Source: Lathyrus oleraceus (Eukaryota; Streptophyta; Magnoliopsida; Fabales; Fabaceae). Taken from it: a DNA stretch of 64,000 bases. The stretch covers positions 142,652,188 through 142,716,187 of the forward strand of contig NC_066580.1 in the NCBI RefSeq assembly GCF_024323335.1. The letters run 5' to 3'. A program made the translations under genes and the position numbers. The notes under the pieces were generated by a model. It saw nothing but the letters and a program-made list of their open reading frames with translations. It was not told where the DNA came from and did no database searches. This document shows, in pieces, positions 35,742-48,068 of the stretch (position 1 is its first letter; the number at the start of each line of letters is the position of its first letter).

Positions 35742-35753
35742 GGTCGCGAGACC
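35742..35753 (+). other. M3 hairpin (LTR A)
   Basis: GGTC, loop GCGA, GACC, about 110 bp before the LTR end. Confidence 0.7.
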
Positions 35754-36074
35754 ATGTCCTTTCCAGGTTTACTTCGAGCGTTTCCTTTCCCTCCTTTGGG
35801 ATAAATAACGCACGGTGGCGGCTCTGTTGTTTCTTTTTCCCGCCGGTTTTTCGCGTAATGCGACAGTACCAACATGGACTTCTGATTAAATCGTCCTAAA
35901 AGGGTATGTATGGAATTCCAAAGGAAATGTATTTGGTTTCAAAGAAACAGTATGTCATTGGGGTGAATGGTTCAATGATTGAAGAGAAATGATGGATCAT
36001 GAAAGACATTGATGGTGCCCTAAGGCAGAAGGAATAGTTAGGAATGTGCTCACAAAGGATTCCCATCCTCGTGC

Positions 36075-36118
36075 CTACGTATTCTCATCGTGCAATGAGA
36101 AAGTCAGAGCATTCATAG
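36075..36118 (-). other. M2 module, X 3' LTR copy b
   Basis: Inner stem TTCTCAT (36082-36088) with ATGAGAA (36095-36101), loop CGTGCA. Confidence 0.75.
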
Positions 36119-36707
36119 TTCGTGGAACCAAGAGAACAAAGGAAAGAGAATGAAAGTGATGAAAAATATAACTTGTACCAAAATACAATGGTAGCATGGG
36201 AAACCATAAAGGTAAATAAACTTTGAACCAAAGAGTAAACATGCATATTTGCCACACAAAAAACAGTAATAACGTGTTTGGTTTAACAACCAAACAACTC
36301 TTGGTTCACAAGGTGGACTCCGATTAAATCATCCTAAAAGGATATATATGGGTCCCACAAGAAAGTGTTATTTGGGCACAAGAAATAATATATCACTATA
36401 GGGAAAAAGCAATTTGAAATCAAAGAAGAATGGTATATTGGATCCATTAAGGAATAAACTCTGAACCAAAGAGAAAACATGTGTATTGGCCTAAAAATAA
36501 AGAATAAAGTGTTTGGTTTCATAGCACAAAGATCTCTTGGTTCACAAGGCAGACTCCGATTAAATCGTCCTAAAAGGATACGCATGGAATCCAAGGAAAA
36601 TGCATTTTATCTCAAAAGGATGGTATTGATTGATGAATGATTAAGAATCAGTGAATAGGGTAGGATTAATACATAAGGTAGCTCGAAGAGAATCTGAATC
36701 CTCGTGC

Positions 36708-36751
36708 CTACGTATTATCATCATGCAGTGAGAAAGTCAGAGCTTTCGTAG
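36708..36751 (-). other. M2 module, X 3' LTR copy c (degenerate)
   Basis: Outer arms CTACG and CGTAG are intact. The inner stem is damaged (TATCA against GTGAG). Confidence 0.55.
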
Positions 36752-36769
36752 TCCGGCCTACTACGAAAA

Positions 36770-36772
<3 letters not shown>

Positions 36773-36812
<40 letters not shown>
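36773..36812. repeat. (GA)n microsatellite
   Basis: About 20 GA repeats directly after the third M2 copy of the X 3' LTR, where other X copies have only a few GA. Confidence 0.95.
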
Positions 36813-36816
<4 letters not shown>

Positions 36817-37078
36817 AAAGTGATTAAAAGTATAACTTGTACCAAAAGACAATGGTAGCATGGGAAACCATAAAGGTAAATGAACTATGAAGTAAAGAGT
36901 AAACATGCATAAGGCCCACCAGAAATCAAAATCAAATACACCATTAGAACCGTCTTGGTCTCCTCTCCACTAATCTACAACCAATTTTCCTAGATTTTAA
37001 CCCTAACTCCAAAACCGTATAGATCCGTTCAAGAACCCTAAAATTAAATTCATAAATGAAACCCCAACCATGAGGATT

Positions 37079-37103
37079 CAAAGCCCCTAGGATTGGGGCT
37101 TTG
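37079..37103 (-). other. Perfect 9-bp hairpin CAAAGCCCC / GGGGCTTTG
   Basis: Conserved in the X 5' LTR (47107-47131) with an unchanged stem and changed loop. X1 has a degraded version near 11280-11310. Confidence 0.65.
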
Positions 37104-39851
37104 ATCCTCCTCTCCTAATTCTACATCATCTTAACAAGAATTAAAGAAGTCGGAGAAAGAAAATGAGAACTCACTGGTGGAGCAAACTCGAAAGTCACCG
37201 AAATTCCAGGTAGGTCCTGTGAATCCTTCTGTTTCAACCGTTGAATATTCTTCTTCGTCTTATTCTCATAATTCTTCTGCAAACTTTCTGATTCGTGCGT
37301 CTCAACTGAGGATTCGAGAGAGAGAAAGATAACCATGGATGAGGTCTAGCTCCACTCTTTTGAAGCTTCAAGGTGAAGCTTCAATGAGTATGTCGAAGGA
37401 GCTCTAGGTGAGGGATTGATGAAGGATCTTGAGAGAGAATGAAGCTTGAAAATATGAGAGTGCTGAAAATTGATTTCTAAATCTGAGATTGATGAGTGAT
37501 CGATACTTATAGAATTGGGATCTCAGACTCAGTTAGAAATTGAAATGCAAATGTAGCTGAAATTTCATTTAGTTTGTTAGAATTTAGAAAGATGTTAGAG
37601 TCAAAATTAAATTCGAAATGAAATCCAAATTCAAAATTATTTTAGTGTTGAATGTTAAGTTAAGTTCAGTTAAGTGATGTTAATCCATTGTTGTTAGATA
37701 ATGTTAATTGGTTAAGTACGTGGTGAGGTGATTATTTTGCTTGATCTCATGAAATTGCCATGATACCATTTCCTGAATATGAACATTATGCAAGTTGTGT
37801 GTGTATTACAATGATGTTAGCAGGTTAATGATGATGCAAGATGATGTGGTTGGATGTGGTCTACTAAAAACGAGTGGTTTGCAACCGATGCATTTTCATA
37901 GCAATGAATGTATTGGCCCTGCAGATTTGCTTAAGGATTGAAGGTTAGTGGTCATGACTGAGTTGCTTACTGAATGTTATGATAGTGCACAATGCATGGA
38001 TGTGAATTGATGATGGAATCTGTAGAAGGAAACAAAGTTTGTGCTGATTCCTGCTCCTGTCACATTGAGTAGGATGCTTAGCAGTAAGAAGCTTGTATTC
38101 ATTTTGTTCTTCCTGTCAACTTTTATGCAGGATGCTAATGATTGATGCCCATAAACGTTGCAGTCTTGATTATTGTATATTGTTGTTAATTATATTGGCA
38201 TGATGATGAAGTTCCAAGTTTTTGAATTTGCAAATCTGACCCGTGTGAGCTTGCATGGCATTCATACTGATTATATCAAGAACCAGTGGTAGGTACAAAC
38301 CACAATTATTCTTTGATGCTTGTTGGAAAAGAAAGTTAGTAGTTCTTATGTGTTAATTTAATTGTGTATGGCATCCTAATTTTGAAGTTGAACCATTGAT
38401 GCTTTGGTCATGGTCATGTTGTTAATGTTGAATTGTTAGCCTGATTTCATGGCAGGTTGTATTGTGATACAAGACTGCAACTGTCATGCTTGAGTGAGAA
38501 TTTTGGTTATGGTTGGCATGGATTTAAGGGGTATTCTAACTTGTTATTGGTTCTGTAGGTATAGTTCACCAACATTTCCTCAATTCTGATCTTGGTATAA
38601 CCTCACGTGACATGATTTAACATGCTACAACATGGCTCTGTTTTGATAGGTTTACTTGCTTAAGCTAAGTTCATTGAATGATGGCCTTGAAGATCACGTG
38701 TAAATGGCCAAATCAAAATCAAGATGGAACTAGAAAATGGGGTTATGACTAGGATTGGACATTTAGTGGTTTTAGGATGGAAAAGAATTTGGGTTGACTT
38801 TGGTATGTAATGAACATTTATGGATGATAATGAATAAAATTGACTATTTGAATGAAAAATGAATGGGTTTAATGTATGAACATGTTATTTGAATTTGAAT
38901 GATCATGTAATGAATGTGATTGGACATGTTTGAAATGGCTTGAATAACATCACATTAAAGACCCACAAATGACAAATGAAAGAAAGCCACAAAGTCCTTA
39001 GCAAGACCAATAAAATGTAATGCACTAGGTTATAAACAAAATAATATATAGAATGAATGAATATGGTGAAGTTTGTGAGGCTAAGAACTTGGGCTAGCAC
39101 CAATGTATAGAATCAACACCCAAGGGAACAATCTGAATGCATCATGAACAAGAGGTTATTGGGTGAACCTTGATCAAGTAGGAGAATCAAACCATAATGG
39201 GTGAAGAACCAGATGAAACTAGGGTTATGAGGTCCTCCAATGAAAAGGATACAACATTAGGGGTTTGATGACCTGAGGCATGCCATAATGAAGTCTCTTG
39301 AATCCAAGATCAAGAAATTAGGGTTTCGCTTGTTACCATATGAAAAGTTAAGCCACAAGGCACCTTAGGACCATACCGTCCCTAATTAGGGTTTTAATGA
39401 GGCATACCCTTCAATCAAGGCCTCTGAATCAATCAAGATGCTTCACAGTCAAATCTCCAATGTATGAGCCATCCGTTAGGGTTTTTATAACCAAGACAAG
39501 GCCCAAAAAGTATCCACAAGGTCCCATAACCATATCATCAAGAATTAGGGTTTGAATGACCTGAGGAACACTATGATGAGGTCTCCTTGAATCCACATCT
39601 CAAAGATTAGGAAAATTAAGGTTTTAATTCCCCTATGATCAGATGAAGAACCAAGTCACACCTTTAAGGTTCAATCCACACACAAACCCTAGCTTTGTAC
39701 GCCATAAGCTTTGAATCCATGATGATCAATTGTCAAGTGTTAGCATGAATGAATGATGTATATGAATGAAACTTGAATATGTACACATGAATCTCAAGCC
39801 AAAGGTGAGATGAAAAAATGAAAAAGGAAGGGCAAATTTTGGGGTATGACA

Positions 39852-39866
39852 GCTGCCTCTATTTAA
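39852..39866 (-). other. Polypurine tract of element X
   Basis: The minus strand reads TTAAATAGAGGCAGC right before the LTR start TGTCATACCCC. It shows that 23475-39851 is a 3' LTR and that the interior lies to its right. Confidence 0.85.
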
Positions 39867-42800
39867 TCATCTTAAACCTGAATGCGTGAATTGCACAAGC
39901 TTTTCAGGAATTCGAGGTAGAAGAGGATTAAATACCAAAGTATCCAAAAAAAATCCCGTTGAGAACGGATGCAATGTAGCGAGAGTTTTGTGATTTGCCA
40001 AGCAAAGATTGGGCTTCGGGCGTGCCAATTAGAACTGGATTTCTAACATGCCAATTAAGAACTGGACTTTTGGCTTTTCTCGTTTGCAAGGCTTTATGCT
40101 ATGCCATATGAATGATATGCATGAGTGAAACGACGTGATTTATGCATGATAATGATTTGCGTAATGGTTATACCAGATACTCATATGGAGGTAGGTGGGA
40201 ATTCAGGGCTAGGATAAAGGTCATACAGACGTGATTCTCTGACACCTACTTCAAGCTGAACAGTTTTTATCACACATCTGGACTTGGTATGAAGCATGGG
40301 AAGAGCTTGTACATGCGTATCCTGCCTCTTCCTAATCTGTTGGGTATCTGTATATTGCTCCAATCACAAGTTATGGAGTATTCTCATCTTCTGAAGATTT
40401 CAAATTGGTCTGCCCCAACGTCTTGAAACTGTATCTTCTTGACTAACCATTCCTGGGAGTGATCGATTTCTCGTGCTCTTGAGGTGGCCTGCCCCAATAT
40501 GAGCCTTGAAGTGATTTTGCCCCTGTCTGGCTGATTCAGAGAGATTTGTCGAATCTCGACGTGATTTCCCTAGATTGACTGAATCCTGAAGGCATATGAG
40601 CTTTGGGATATCATAGGAGTTGTTCAATCCTTAGATTGTGTAAGCTTTCTTGATGTCAAGTGCCTATTTGCAAGTAAAATGCTCATTTTGAAAATGATAA
40701 TTGTAATGTCACGCTCACGCAAGTTTTGAAACTCACGTATGTTCACTAAGATTATGACATATAGTGAATGAATCACCAAATAGAATTCCATATCAGTATC
40801 AATAAAAATGATAAGTCAATATTTATGAGTCATCTTGACGCGATCTTACCATAGTATACTTTCGAAATAAACCCTGCTTCAATTAGCTATTTTGAGGGTT
40901 GTAACGTTGCCTGGTTCACAGTTTCAGAAAGAAAGAATATAATTCTCAAAACCTATTCTAACCCATCCATTCTCCGTGATGTTCTCCAGTCCTATGTTTA
41001 GCTAGCTTGAAACAAGCATCCATATTTCAGAAAAGGATTTTGAATATTAGCGATGATGGTTATGGAACCCAATGAGAGTTTGGAGTGACAATCACTCACC
41101 TTCTACTTTTGTTTGCAACCACACAGATTTCCTCTTGCTGAGGAATTTGTTATTGTTCCTTTGTTCTTTTGTTTTGCTTTCCCTTATTTTTGCCTGGACT
41201 GGTCCTTTGGGATTTGCAGTCCATCAGTATGCCCTAACTTTTTCCTTAGCCAATGTTGTTTTCAAGCTTTTGACTTATCGGGCTTTTCTTTTGCTTTTGA
41301 TTTTTTTACTTCTCTTTTTTTTTGTATTGGAATAAATCCTATGACATTTACTTGTTTGATTTGTTGCTAGGATCGTGATTGTCTCACTCCTTTTGTTGGT
41401 AAAGGATAACCAATGTGAATGTGTGATTCTGTCCTCTTGAGAGGGATATGATACGATTGATCCTTTGATGGGATTCTCTCCTTTTCTAAATTTTAACGCA
41501 AGGTCAAACTAACTGAAGACTACCCTGACCCTGGTTAAAATTGAGGGTTTTATGTACAGAAAGAAACTCCTGCTTCAAGGCCCAAAAGAGTTGACTAAGG
41601 ATTATCTTCCTTATAACTCCGGTGTTTAGGGATTTGAAACAATGTCTTACATCATCAACGAGGTTTTGTTCAAAAGCATACAGATAATGATCTTGTGCAT
41701 TTTAATTTGCATCATTCTCTTTTGATTTTACTTGAAAAAAAGCATGATACTGATAAATAAAATATGAGTGAACACTAATGGATTTAATCAAAACATGCAC
41801 GTTTATTTCATTATTATTATCATTTGGAAACCAGAGAAGTTTTACAAATGAACAACAGTTTAACAAATAAGAAAAGATTACAAATGAATGTTGCGAAGTT
41901 TGACAAGCTCGATCTGTTTTAGCACCATTGCCCCAACATTAATCAATATATACAACAAATGTGCATAAGACATAGGAACTGGATCATCTCAAGGATGTCT
42001 CCTTTCTTGATCGTTGTTTCCCTTGCTAATTTGTTTCTGCTTCAAATTCTGATTGCCTTGAGCAGGCCTTTGAAGTGGCAGGAGATATTGTTCTTGAGGA
42101 AGAATCGACAAAATTCCCGCAGTTGCAATCTGTATGATATCTCTCTTTGGAATGTTCTCGAGTCGTTCATCAATTGCAGCCCGATTTAGGAAGTTAGTTG
42201 TCTTGTTTTCCATGAATATCCCCAAGACCATGTCAACTCTGTCTCGATTGTGACCCAAACTCCTTTTGCACATGCTGCTCTCGTACTTACCATGTTCCAT
42301 GATTCTTCGATATCAGATAACCATTGTCTTTCTGGTTAAGGGAAGGATAAGGTGAGATTTTTATGGTTGACATGCATGAGATGCAAATGAATGAATGCAT
42401 ATGTTGGGAATGAAATGCAAATAATTATGCAACATCCATAGATTCAAAGCCTTGATGGTGTCATAAATCAGATTCAAAAGTTCGACATATATACAACAAT
42501 GAAATAATGTATGTTAACAACACATCATAAACTGGATAATTTGCATATACTGCCCGATGCAGGATTAAAGGTTCGACACATCCATGAGAATAAGGTATGT
42601 ATAGTCTATGGTTTCCTAAATAAAAACCCATATCCCCATCATAGGCATGTAATATTCTCCAAAGGTGGTCCTTAAGAGGTCTCCCAGAGTCATCGACTCA
42701 AAATGAAAATACCCTACCGTAGCGAATTCTCGTAGGACAAAAATACTTCCAAATTAATCTAGTATGTGTGTGGCTCTCGTGACAACCCAACGTGCGAAAC

Positions 42801-43058
42801 ACAAGTGAACACGACTATCCATGAGTGTATCCTGCATATGTACTCAGCTCGGGTGTAGAGCTTCTCTCATGTAGCATAACCCCAACCCAACAATAGATAT
42901 ACATATATCTAGAATATACAGAGCATGAATATTTAAAGCAGTAAAGAAATGCGATAAATAAAAATAAAGATAAAGGCAAGTAAAACATGTAAATAAACAC
43001 TCAGACATGCAAGGAAACAAACAAAACTAGGCTCTACTCTCTTAAGCTTGAAGTTAAA
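39867..43058 (-). mobile_element. Short non-coding interior of element X
   Basis: Only about 3.2 kb separates PPT and PBS. No protease, RT, RNase H or integrase motif can be seen. Bases 40130-41840 are homologous to the 3' interior of Y (22690-23470 and 48069-48660). Bases 42300-43058 look like the leader between PBS and gag. X thus seems to be a deletion derivative that would have depended on proteins of another copy. Confidence 0.75.
41989..42300 (-). pseudogene. Possible N-terminal gag remnant of X
   Basis: A 103-codon frame begins about 760 bp downstream of the PBS, where the first reading frame of an Ogre-type element would be expected. It contains a Lys/Arg/Gln-rich tail and a segment HNRDRVDMVLGIFMENKTTN that could be the helical N-terminus of a Tat-type gag. 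I do not recognise it with certainty, and a chance frame is almost as likely. Confidence 0.25.
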
Positions 43059-43076
43059 TCCCCAATAGAGTCGCCA
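43059..43076 (-). other. Primer-binding site of element X
   Basis: The minus strand reads TGGCGACTCTATTGGGGA, two bases after the LTR end GCTTCA. It matches the TGGCGACTC type of PBS reported as tRNA-Arg complementary in Ogre elements; the tRNA was not checked here. It proves minus orientation and that 43079 onward is the 5' LTR. Confidence 0.85.
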
Positions 43077-43251
43077 GCTGAAGCTAGTGGAAATATACCT
43101 GAACGCATCGTATGCTCGAACATACAACATAGTCAACATCGAACTGTATTTATTCCCGAAGGAAAAGGAAAACATCGATAAAACCTGGGGGAAAGAGATA
43201 ACTGGGTAAGGAAGTCGATTATGCAAAGGGAAGATATTAGCACCTCCATAT

Positions 43252-43267
43252 CCGTTGTACTCAACGG
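43252..43267 (-). other. M1 hairpin (X 5' LTR)
   Basis: Sense strand CCGTTG, loop AGTA, CAACGG; perfect stem. Confidence 0.85.
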
Positions 43268-43383
43268 GAACCATTTTGATTGTTCTATGGTCGGATGGTG
43301 TTATATCTAAGGTTACTCGCAAAAGAATAAATGGAAATGAAAATAATGGATAAAGTGCTCGGAGAGGATTAGGGCCCTAATGC

Positions 43384-43426
43384 CTACGTATCCTTATAAT
43401 GCAATAAGGAATTCAAAGCTTCGTAG
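43384..43426 (-). other. M2 module, X 5' LTR copy a
   Basis: Inner stem CCTTAT (43392-43397) with ATAAGG (43404-43409), loop AATGCA. Outer arms CTACG and CGTAG. The X1 homologue has CCTCAT with ATGAGG. Confidence 0.8.
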
Positions 43427-43977
43427 TTCATAGAACTAATTGTGGGAGGTGAAAATAAGTGTGATAGGAAATATGTTTTATGAACCAAAGGATTATGTTG
43501 TTTGACTCCAAAAAGGGAATAAAATCTGAACCCAAGAGTAAAACTGGAATTAACCAATATATGGGTAGCAACCGAAAACAAAGAGAAATAAATGTTTGGT
43601 TTTATAGGACAAACAACTCATGGTTCACAAGCAGACACAAGATGGAGCTTAAAGAGATATTGTATTGGAATTCATAGAGGGAATGAAATTTGTACCATAG
43701 AGGGAAACATGCATATTGGCCAAAAGAGAAAGAATAAAATGTTTGGTTTGATATCCAAACAACTCTTGGCACCAACGTGAACTTCTGATTAAATCGTCCT
43801 AAAAGGGTATGCATGGAATTCCAAAAGAACTGTATTTGGTTTCAAAAAACAGTATGTCACTAGGGTGAATGGTTCAATGATTGAAGTTAGATGATGGGAT
43901 CATGAAATACATCGATGGTTCCTTAAGGCAGAAGGAATAATTAGGAATGTGCTCAACAAGGATTCACATCATCGTGC

Positions 43978-44021
43978 CTACGTATTCTCATCGTGCAATG
44001 AGAAAGTCAGAGAATTCGTAG
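43978..44021 (-). other. M2 module, X 5' LTR copy b
   Basis: TTCTCAT (43985-43991), loop CGTGCA, ATGAGAA. Outer arms CTACG and CGTAG. Confidence 0.8.
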
Positions 44022-44613
44022 TTCATGGAACCACGAGAACAAAGGAAAGAGATTGAAAGTGATGAAAAATATAACTTATACCAAAAGACAATGGTAGCAT
44101 GGGAAACCATAAAGGTAGATGAACTTTGAACCGAAGAGTAAACATGCATATTGGCAAAAAAAACAGTAATAAAGTGTTTGGTTTAATAGCCAAACAACTC
44201 TTAGTTCACAAGATGCACTCCGATTAAATCATCCTAAAAGGATATGTATGGGGCCCACAAGAAAGTGTTGTTTGGGTACAAGGAATAGTATATCACTATA
44301 GGGGAACAAGAAATTTGAAATCAAAGAAGAATGGTATATTGGATCCATGAAGGAATAAACTCTGAACCAAAGAGTAAACATACATATTGGCCTAAAAAGA
44401 AAGAATAAAGTGTTTGGTTTCATAGCACAAACATCTCTTGGTTCACAAGACGGACTCCGATTAAATCGTCCTAAAAGAATATGCATGGAATCCAAGGAAA
44501 AATGTATTCGATCTCAAAAGGATGGTATTGATTGATGAATGATAACAATTGAGGTAGAAATAAATAAGGTAGAAATGAATAAGGTAGCTCCCAGAGAATC
44601 TGAATCCTCGTGC

Positions 44614-44657
44614 CTACGTATTCTCATAATACAATGAGAAAGTCAAAGCTTTCGTAG
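44614..44657 (-). other. M2 module, X 5' LTR copy c
   Basis: TTCTCAT (44621-44627), loop AATACA, ATGAGAA. Outer arms CTACG and CGTAG. Confidence 0.78.
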
Positions 44658-45211
44658 TTCAACCCACGCTGAACGAAACAAAGATAGAAAGATTGACTTG
44701 ATAAGAAGTGATGAAAAGTATAGCTTGTACCAACAGAAATGGTAGCATGGGAAACCATAAGGGTAAATGAACTTTGAGCCAAAGAGTAAACATGCATATT
44801 GGTCAAAAAAGAAGGAGTAAAGTGTTTGGTTTCATAGCCAAACATATTTTGGTTCACAAGGTGGAATCCAACTAAATCGTCCTAAAGGATATGTATGGGG
44901 CCCAAAGGAAAGTGTTGTTCGGTACAAGGAATATTATATCACTATAGGGAACAAACAATTTTAAACCAAATAAGAATGGTAAACTGGATCCATGAAGGAA
45001 TGAAGTCTCAACCAAAGAGTAAAGGAGGATTAAATGTCTGGTTTCACAGCCAAACAACTCTTGGTTCACAAGGTGGACTCCTATTAAATCGTACTAAGAG
45101 TATGTTCCTAGAATCCAAGGAAAAATATATTTGATCTTAAAAAGATGGTATTGATTAATGAATAAGGAAATAATAAATAAGGTAGCTCACAGAGAATATG
45201 AACCCTCGTGC

Positions 45212-45255
45212 CTACGTATTCTCATTGTGCAATGAGAAAGTCACATCTTTCGTAG
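45212..45255 (-). other. M2 module, X 5' LTR copy d
   Basis: TTCTCAT (45219-45225), loop TGTGCA, ATGAGAA. Outer arms CTACG and CGTAG. Confidence 0.8.
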
Positions 45256-45345
45256 TTTGACCCACTACGAACAGAGAAAGGAAGATATTTAAGTGATGAA
45301 GAGTTAATAAATAAGATAGCTCACGGAGAATATGAATCCTCGTGC

Positions 45346-45389
45346 CTACATATTCTCACAGTGCAATGAGAAAGTCAAGGCTTTCGTAG
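45346..45389 (-). other. M2 module, X 5' LTR copy e
   Basis: TTCTCAC (45353-45359) with ATGAGAA, a G-U type pair on the sense strand. Only about 135 bp from copy d. Confidence 0.75.
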
Positions 45390-45497
45390 TTCGACGCACT
45401 ATGAACGGAGAGAAGGAGATATTTGAGTGATGAAGAGTTAATAAATAAGATAGTATTAATAAATATGGTAGCTCGTGGAGAATATGAATCCTCATGC

Positions 45498-45541
45498 CTA
45501 TGTATTCTCACCATGCAATGAGAAAGTCAGAGCTTTCGTAG
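45498..45541 (-). other. M2 module, X 5' LTR copy f
   Basis: TTCTCAC (45505-45511), loop CATGCA, ATGAGAA. The outer left arm is CTATG. Confidence 0.7.
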
Positions 45542-46136
45542 TTCGGTCCACTATGAACGAAACAAAGACAACAAGAGACCGAGGCAAGAGAAATGATGTA
45601 TGATAATGGAGGATGAAGAAGACTTAGGAGTAATTTGATATGAACCACACTAAAGTCTATGAACAAAGGCAAATACCTTGAGCAACTGCGTTATTCATCC
45701 TGTACCCAAGGATACCTTAGACAAGGATATGAATTTTCCACTCTCATCATTATTTGTTACTTAAGGCTCATGGCATATGATTCTCATCATAATTTTCAAG
45801 TTGGTGAATAAGAATCATTGATGCTCCTTGCGATGGTGAATACTTTATCAATCATTCAATTCGAATTGTACTAAAGTCTATGAACAAAGGCGAATACCTT
45901 AAGCAAATGGGTCATTCGTCCCGTACCCAAGGATACCCTAGACAAGGATATGAATTCTCCATTCTCATCATTCTTTGCTACTTAAGGCTCATGGCATACA
46001 ACTCGAATCATGATTGATAAGTTGTTGAATAAACACCTTTGATATGCTTTGTATAATCCACTGCTTGATTTTCCTAGGATGCCTTAAAGTATTAACTTGA
46101 GGCCTTGAGATCCACAACTTTATACAAATAGTCTCA

Positions 46137-46167
46137 TCAAGTGATCAAGGGACTTTTGATCACTTGA
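46137..46167 (-). promoter_or_regulatory. Perfect 12-bp inverted repeat near inferred start (X 5' LTR)
   Basis: TCAAGTGATCAA and TTGATCACTTGA around a seven-base loop, 13 bp downstream of TATAAT (46180-46185, minus). Compared with 10250-10280 two positions differ on both arms in a compensating way. Confidence 0.75.
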
Positions 46168-47106
46168 CTGGACTGTGGGATTATACATGAATCAAAGAAT
46201 TTAGTTAATCAAAAATCTCTTTTGATCAACTTAAATCAAAGGGATTGAGTTAGATTGAAAGTTATGGTAATCATGTACAACCTAATCTAAAGGTCAATAA
46301 CATGTAAAAATCCTAACTAGGGGATCATGCCACAATTAGGATCACATTAACAATCTGCTTAATATCATATGAAAAATCTATTAAAAATGACCAATCATTC
46401 TAAGGCACACCCTAATCTAAGGGAACATGAAAATCTTAAATTAAACCCTAGGATTAAAATGGTCAAATTACATGGGAAAACAACTATGGAATCTATACTA
46501 GAATTAAAATCTAATTTTAATCCTAATTAAATTCTAAAAAATCTAAAATGTTAATACAATTATTCCTAATTAATATAATTAACAAACAATTGACAATGCT
46601 AGAACAATTAAAAAAACAACGATAAAAAGGACAAAAACTCAGCAGGGAGTGTATGCCCTGACTTGGGTGTTCAATGAGCAAGGGGCGTAGAGGCCCATTA
46701 ATGGATAGCCCAACATTTTTCCATGGCATGGGGGTGTAGTGGAAAACTAGAGTGATAATCAGAAAGGTGTTCACCAAGCCCAAATGTCCAAGGCCCGTTT
46801 TTGGAATAATCAATACGTGATAAAAAAACATGGGATTAATCTTGAGTTTAAACAGAAGTGTGCATCATCACCATTTCACCAGCTTAGGCCAACAATAAAC
46901 CACCGTGGACCACGACACCAGAAAACGCTTCTGACAACGGTGTCCACCACAAATTAAAATCAAACACACCATTAGAATCGTGTTTGTCTCCTCTATATTA
47001 ATCTGTAACCAATTTTCCTAGATTCTAACCCTAACTCCAAAACCACATAGATCCGTTTAAGAACCCTAAAATTCAACTCACAAATTAAACCCCAACCATG
47101 AGGATT

Positions 47107-47131
47107 CAAAGCCCCCTGGGTTGGGGCTTTG
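47107..47131 (-). other. Perfect 9-bp hairpin CAAAGCCCC / GGGGCTTTG
   Basis: Second copy of the structure at 37079-37103, with loop CTGGGTT instead of TAGGATT. Confidence 0.65.
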
Positions 47132-48068
47132 ATCCCCCTCTCCTAGTTCTACATCATCATAACAAGAATAGAAGAACTCGACGAAAGAAAACGAGAACTC
47201 ACCAGTGGAGCAAGCGCGAAAGTCACAGGAATTCCAGGTAGGTCCTCCGAATCCTTCTATTTCAACCATTGAATCTTATTCTTCGACTTCTTCTCGTAAT
47301 TCTTATGCAAACTTTCTAATTCATGCGTCTGAACCGAGTATTCGAGAGAGAGAAAGATAACCGTGGATGAGGTCTAGCTCTACTATGTTGAAGCTTCATG
47401 GTGAAACTTCAATGAGTATGTCGAAGGAGCTCTAGGTGAGGGATTGATAAAGGAACGTGATAGATAATGAAGCTAAAAAATCTTAGAGTGGTGAAAATTG
47501 ATTTAGGAATATGAGATTTAGGAATGATCGATACTTATAGAATTGGGATCTCAAATTCAGTTAGAAATTAAAATGAAAATGCAATTGAAATGTTATTTAG
47601 TTAGTTAGAAATTAGAAAGCTGTTGGAGTCAAAATGAAATGCAAATGCAAAACTCTTTTAGTGTGTAATGTTAAGTTAAGTTTAGTTAAGTGATGTTAAT
47701 CCATTTTTGTTAGATGACGTTAATTGGTTAAGTATGTGGTGAGTTGATTATTTTGCTTGATCTCGTGAAATTTCCCAGCTATCATTTCCTGAATGTGAAT
47801 ATTCTGTAGGTTGTGTGTATTGCAATGATGTTAGCATGTTAATGATGATGCAGGATGTTATGGTTGGATGTGGTCTACTAAACATGAGTGGTTTACAACT
47901 AATGCATTTTCATATCAATGAATGTATTGGCCCTGCATAATTGCTTAAGGATTGAAGGTTAGTGGTCATGATTGAGTTACTTATTAAATGTTATGATAGT
48001 GCATAATGTATGGATGTGAATTGATGTGGCATCTGCAGCAGGAATGATAGTGCATAATGTTATGATAG

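Larger units (their letters stand above)
24174..35865 (+). mobile_element. Solo LTR A (Ogre/Tat-like), containing solo LTR B
   Basis: Starts TGTAGCACCTCAAATTTGC and ends ATGCGACA. It is flanked by a perfect 5-bp duplication GTACC (24169-24173 and 35866-35870), exactly where the uninterrupted homologue at 43770 reads through. A consists of 24174-28183 and 35470-35865 (about 4.4 kb) around solo LTR B. No PBS, PPT or coding interior is present. The 3' end shares the U5 block GGTGCTAATACCTTCCC and GGGATAAATA with X, Y and B, so it is the same superfamily. Bases 24200-27650 hold no gene; frames in it are chance. Confidence 0.88.
23475..39851 (-). mobile_element. 3' LTR of Ogre-like element X, containing nested LTRs A and B
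   Basis: On the minus strand the LTR starts TGTCATACCCCAAAATTTGC at 39851, preceded by a PPT, and ends GCTAGCTTCA at 23475. Without the nested insertion (24174-35870) its length is about 4.68 kb. Compared with X1 and the X 5' LTR it has lost the segment corresponding to about 44860-46900, including the inferred promoter. ACAAT before it (23470-23474) is the left half of the expected target duplication; the right half is lost with the 5' end of the other LTR. Positions 35871-36905 hold the remaining U5 modules and 36906-39851 the AT-rich 5' part. Confidence 0.85.
43079..48068 (-). repeat. 5' LTR of element X, truncated at its 5' side
   Basis: Begins at the PBS side with TGAAGCTAGTGG (plus strand) and runs to about 48068, where homology to the X 3' LTR (equivalent about 38010) ends and Y interior starts. 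About 1.85 kb of LTR start is missing. It carries six M2 copies, M1, the promoter palindrome, the about 190 bp duplication at 45650-46040 and the CAAAGCCCC hairpin. A short duplication of GATAGTGCATAATGT stands at the broken edge (about 48000-48060). Confidence 0.82.

Noticed and set aside
42933..43322. 129-codon minus-strand frame across the X PBS
   Set aside because: Spans the LTR end, PBS and leader of element X; a chance frame.
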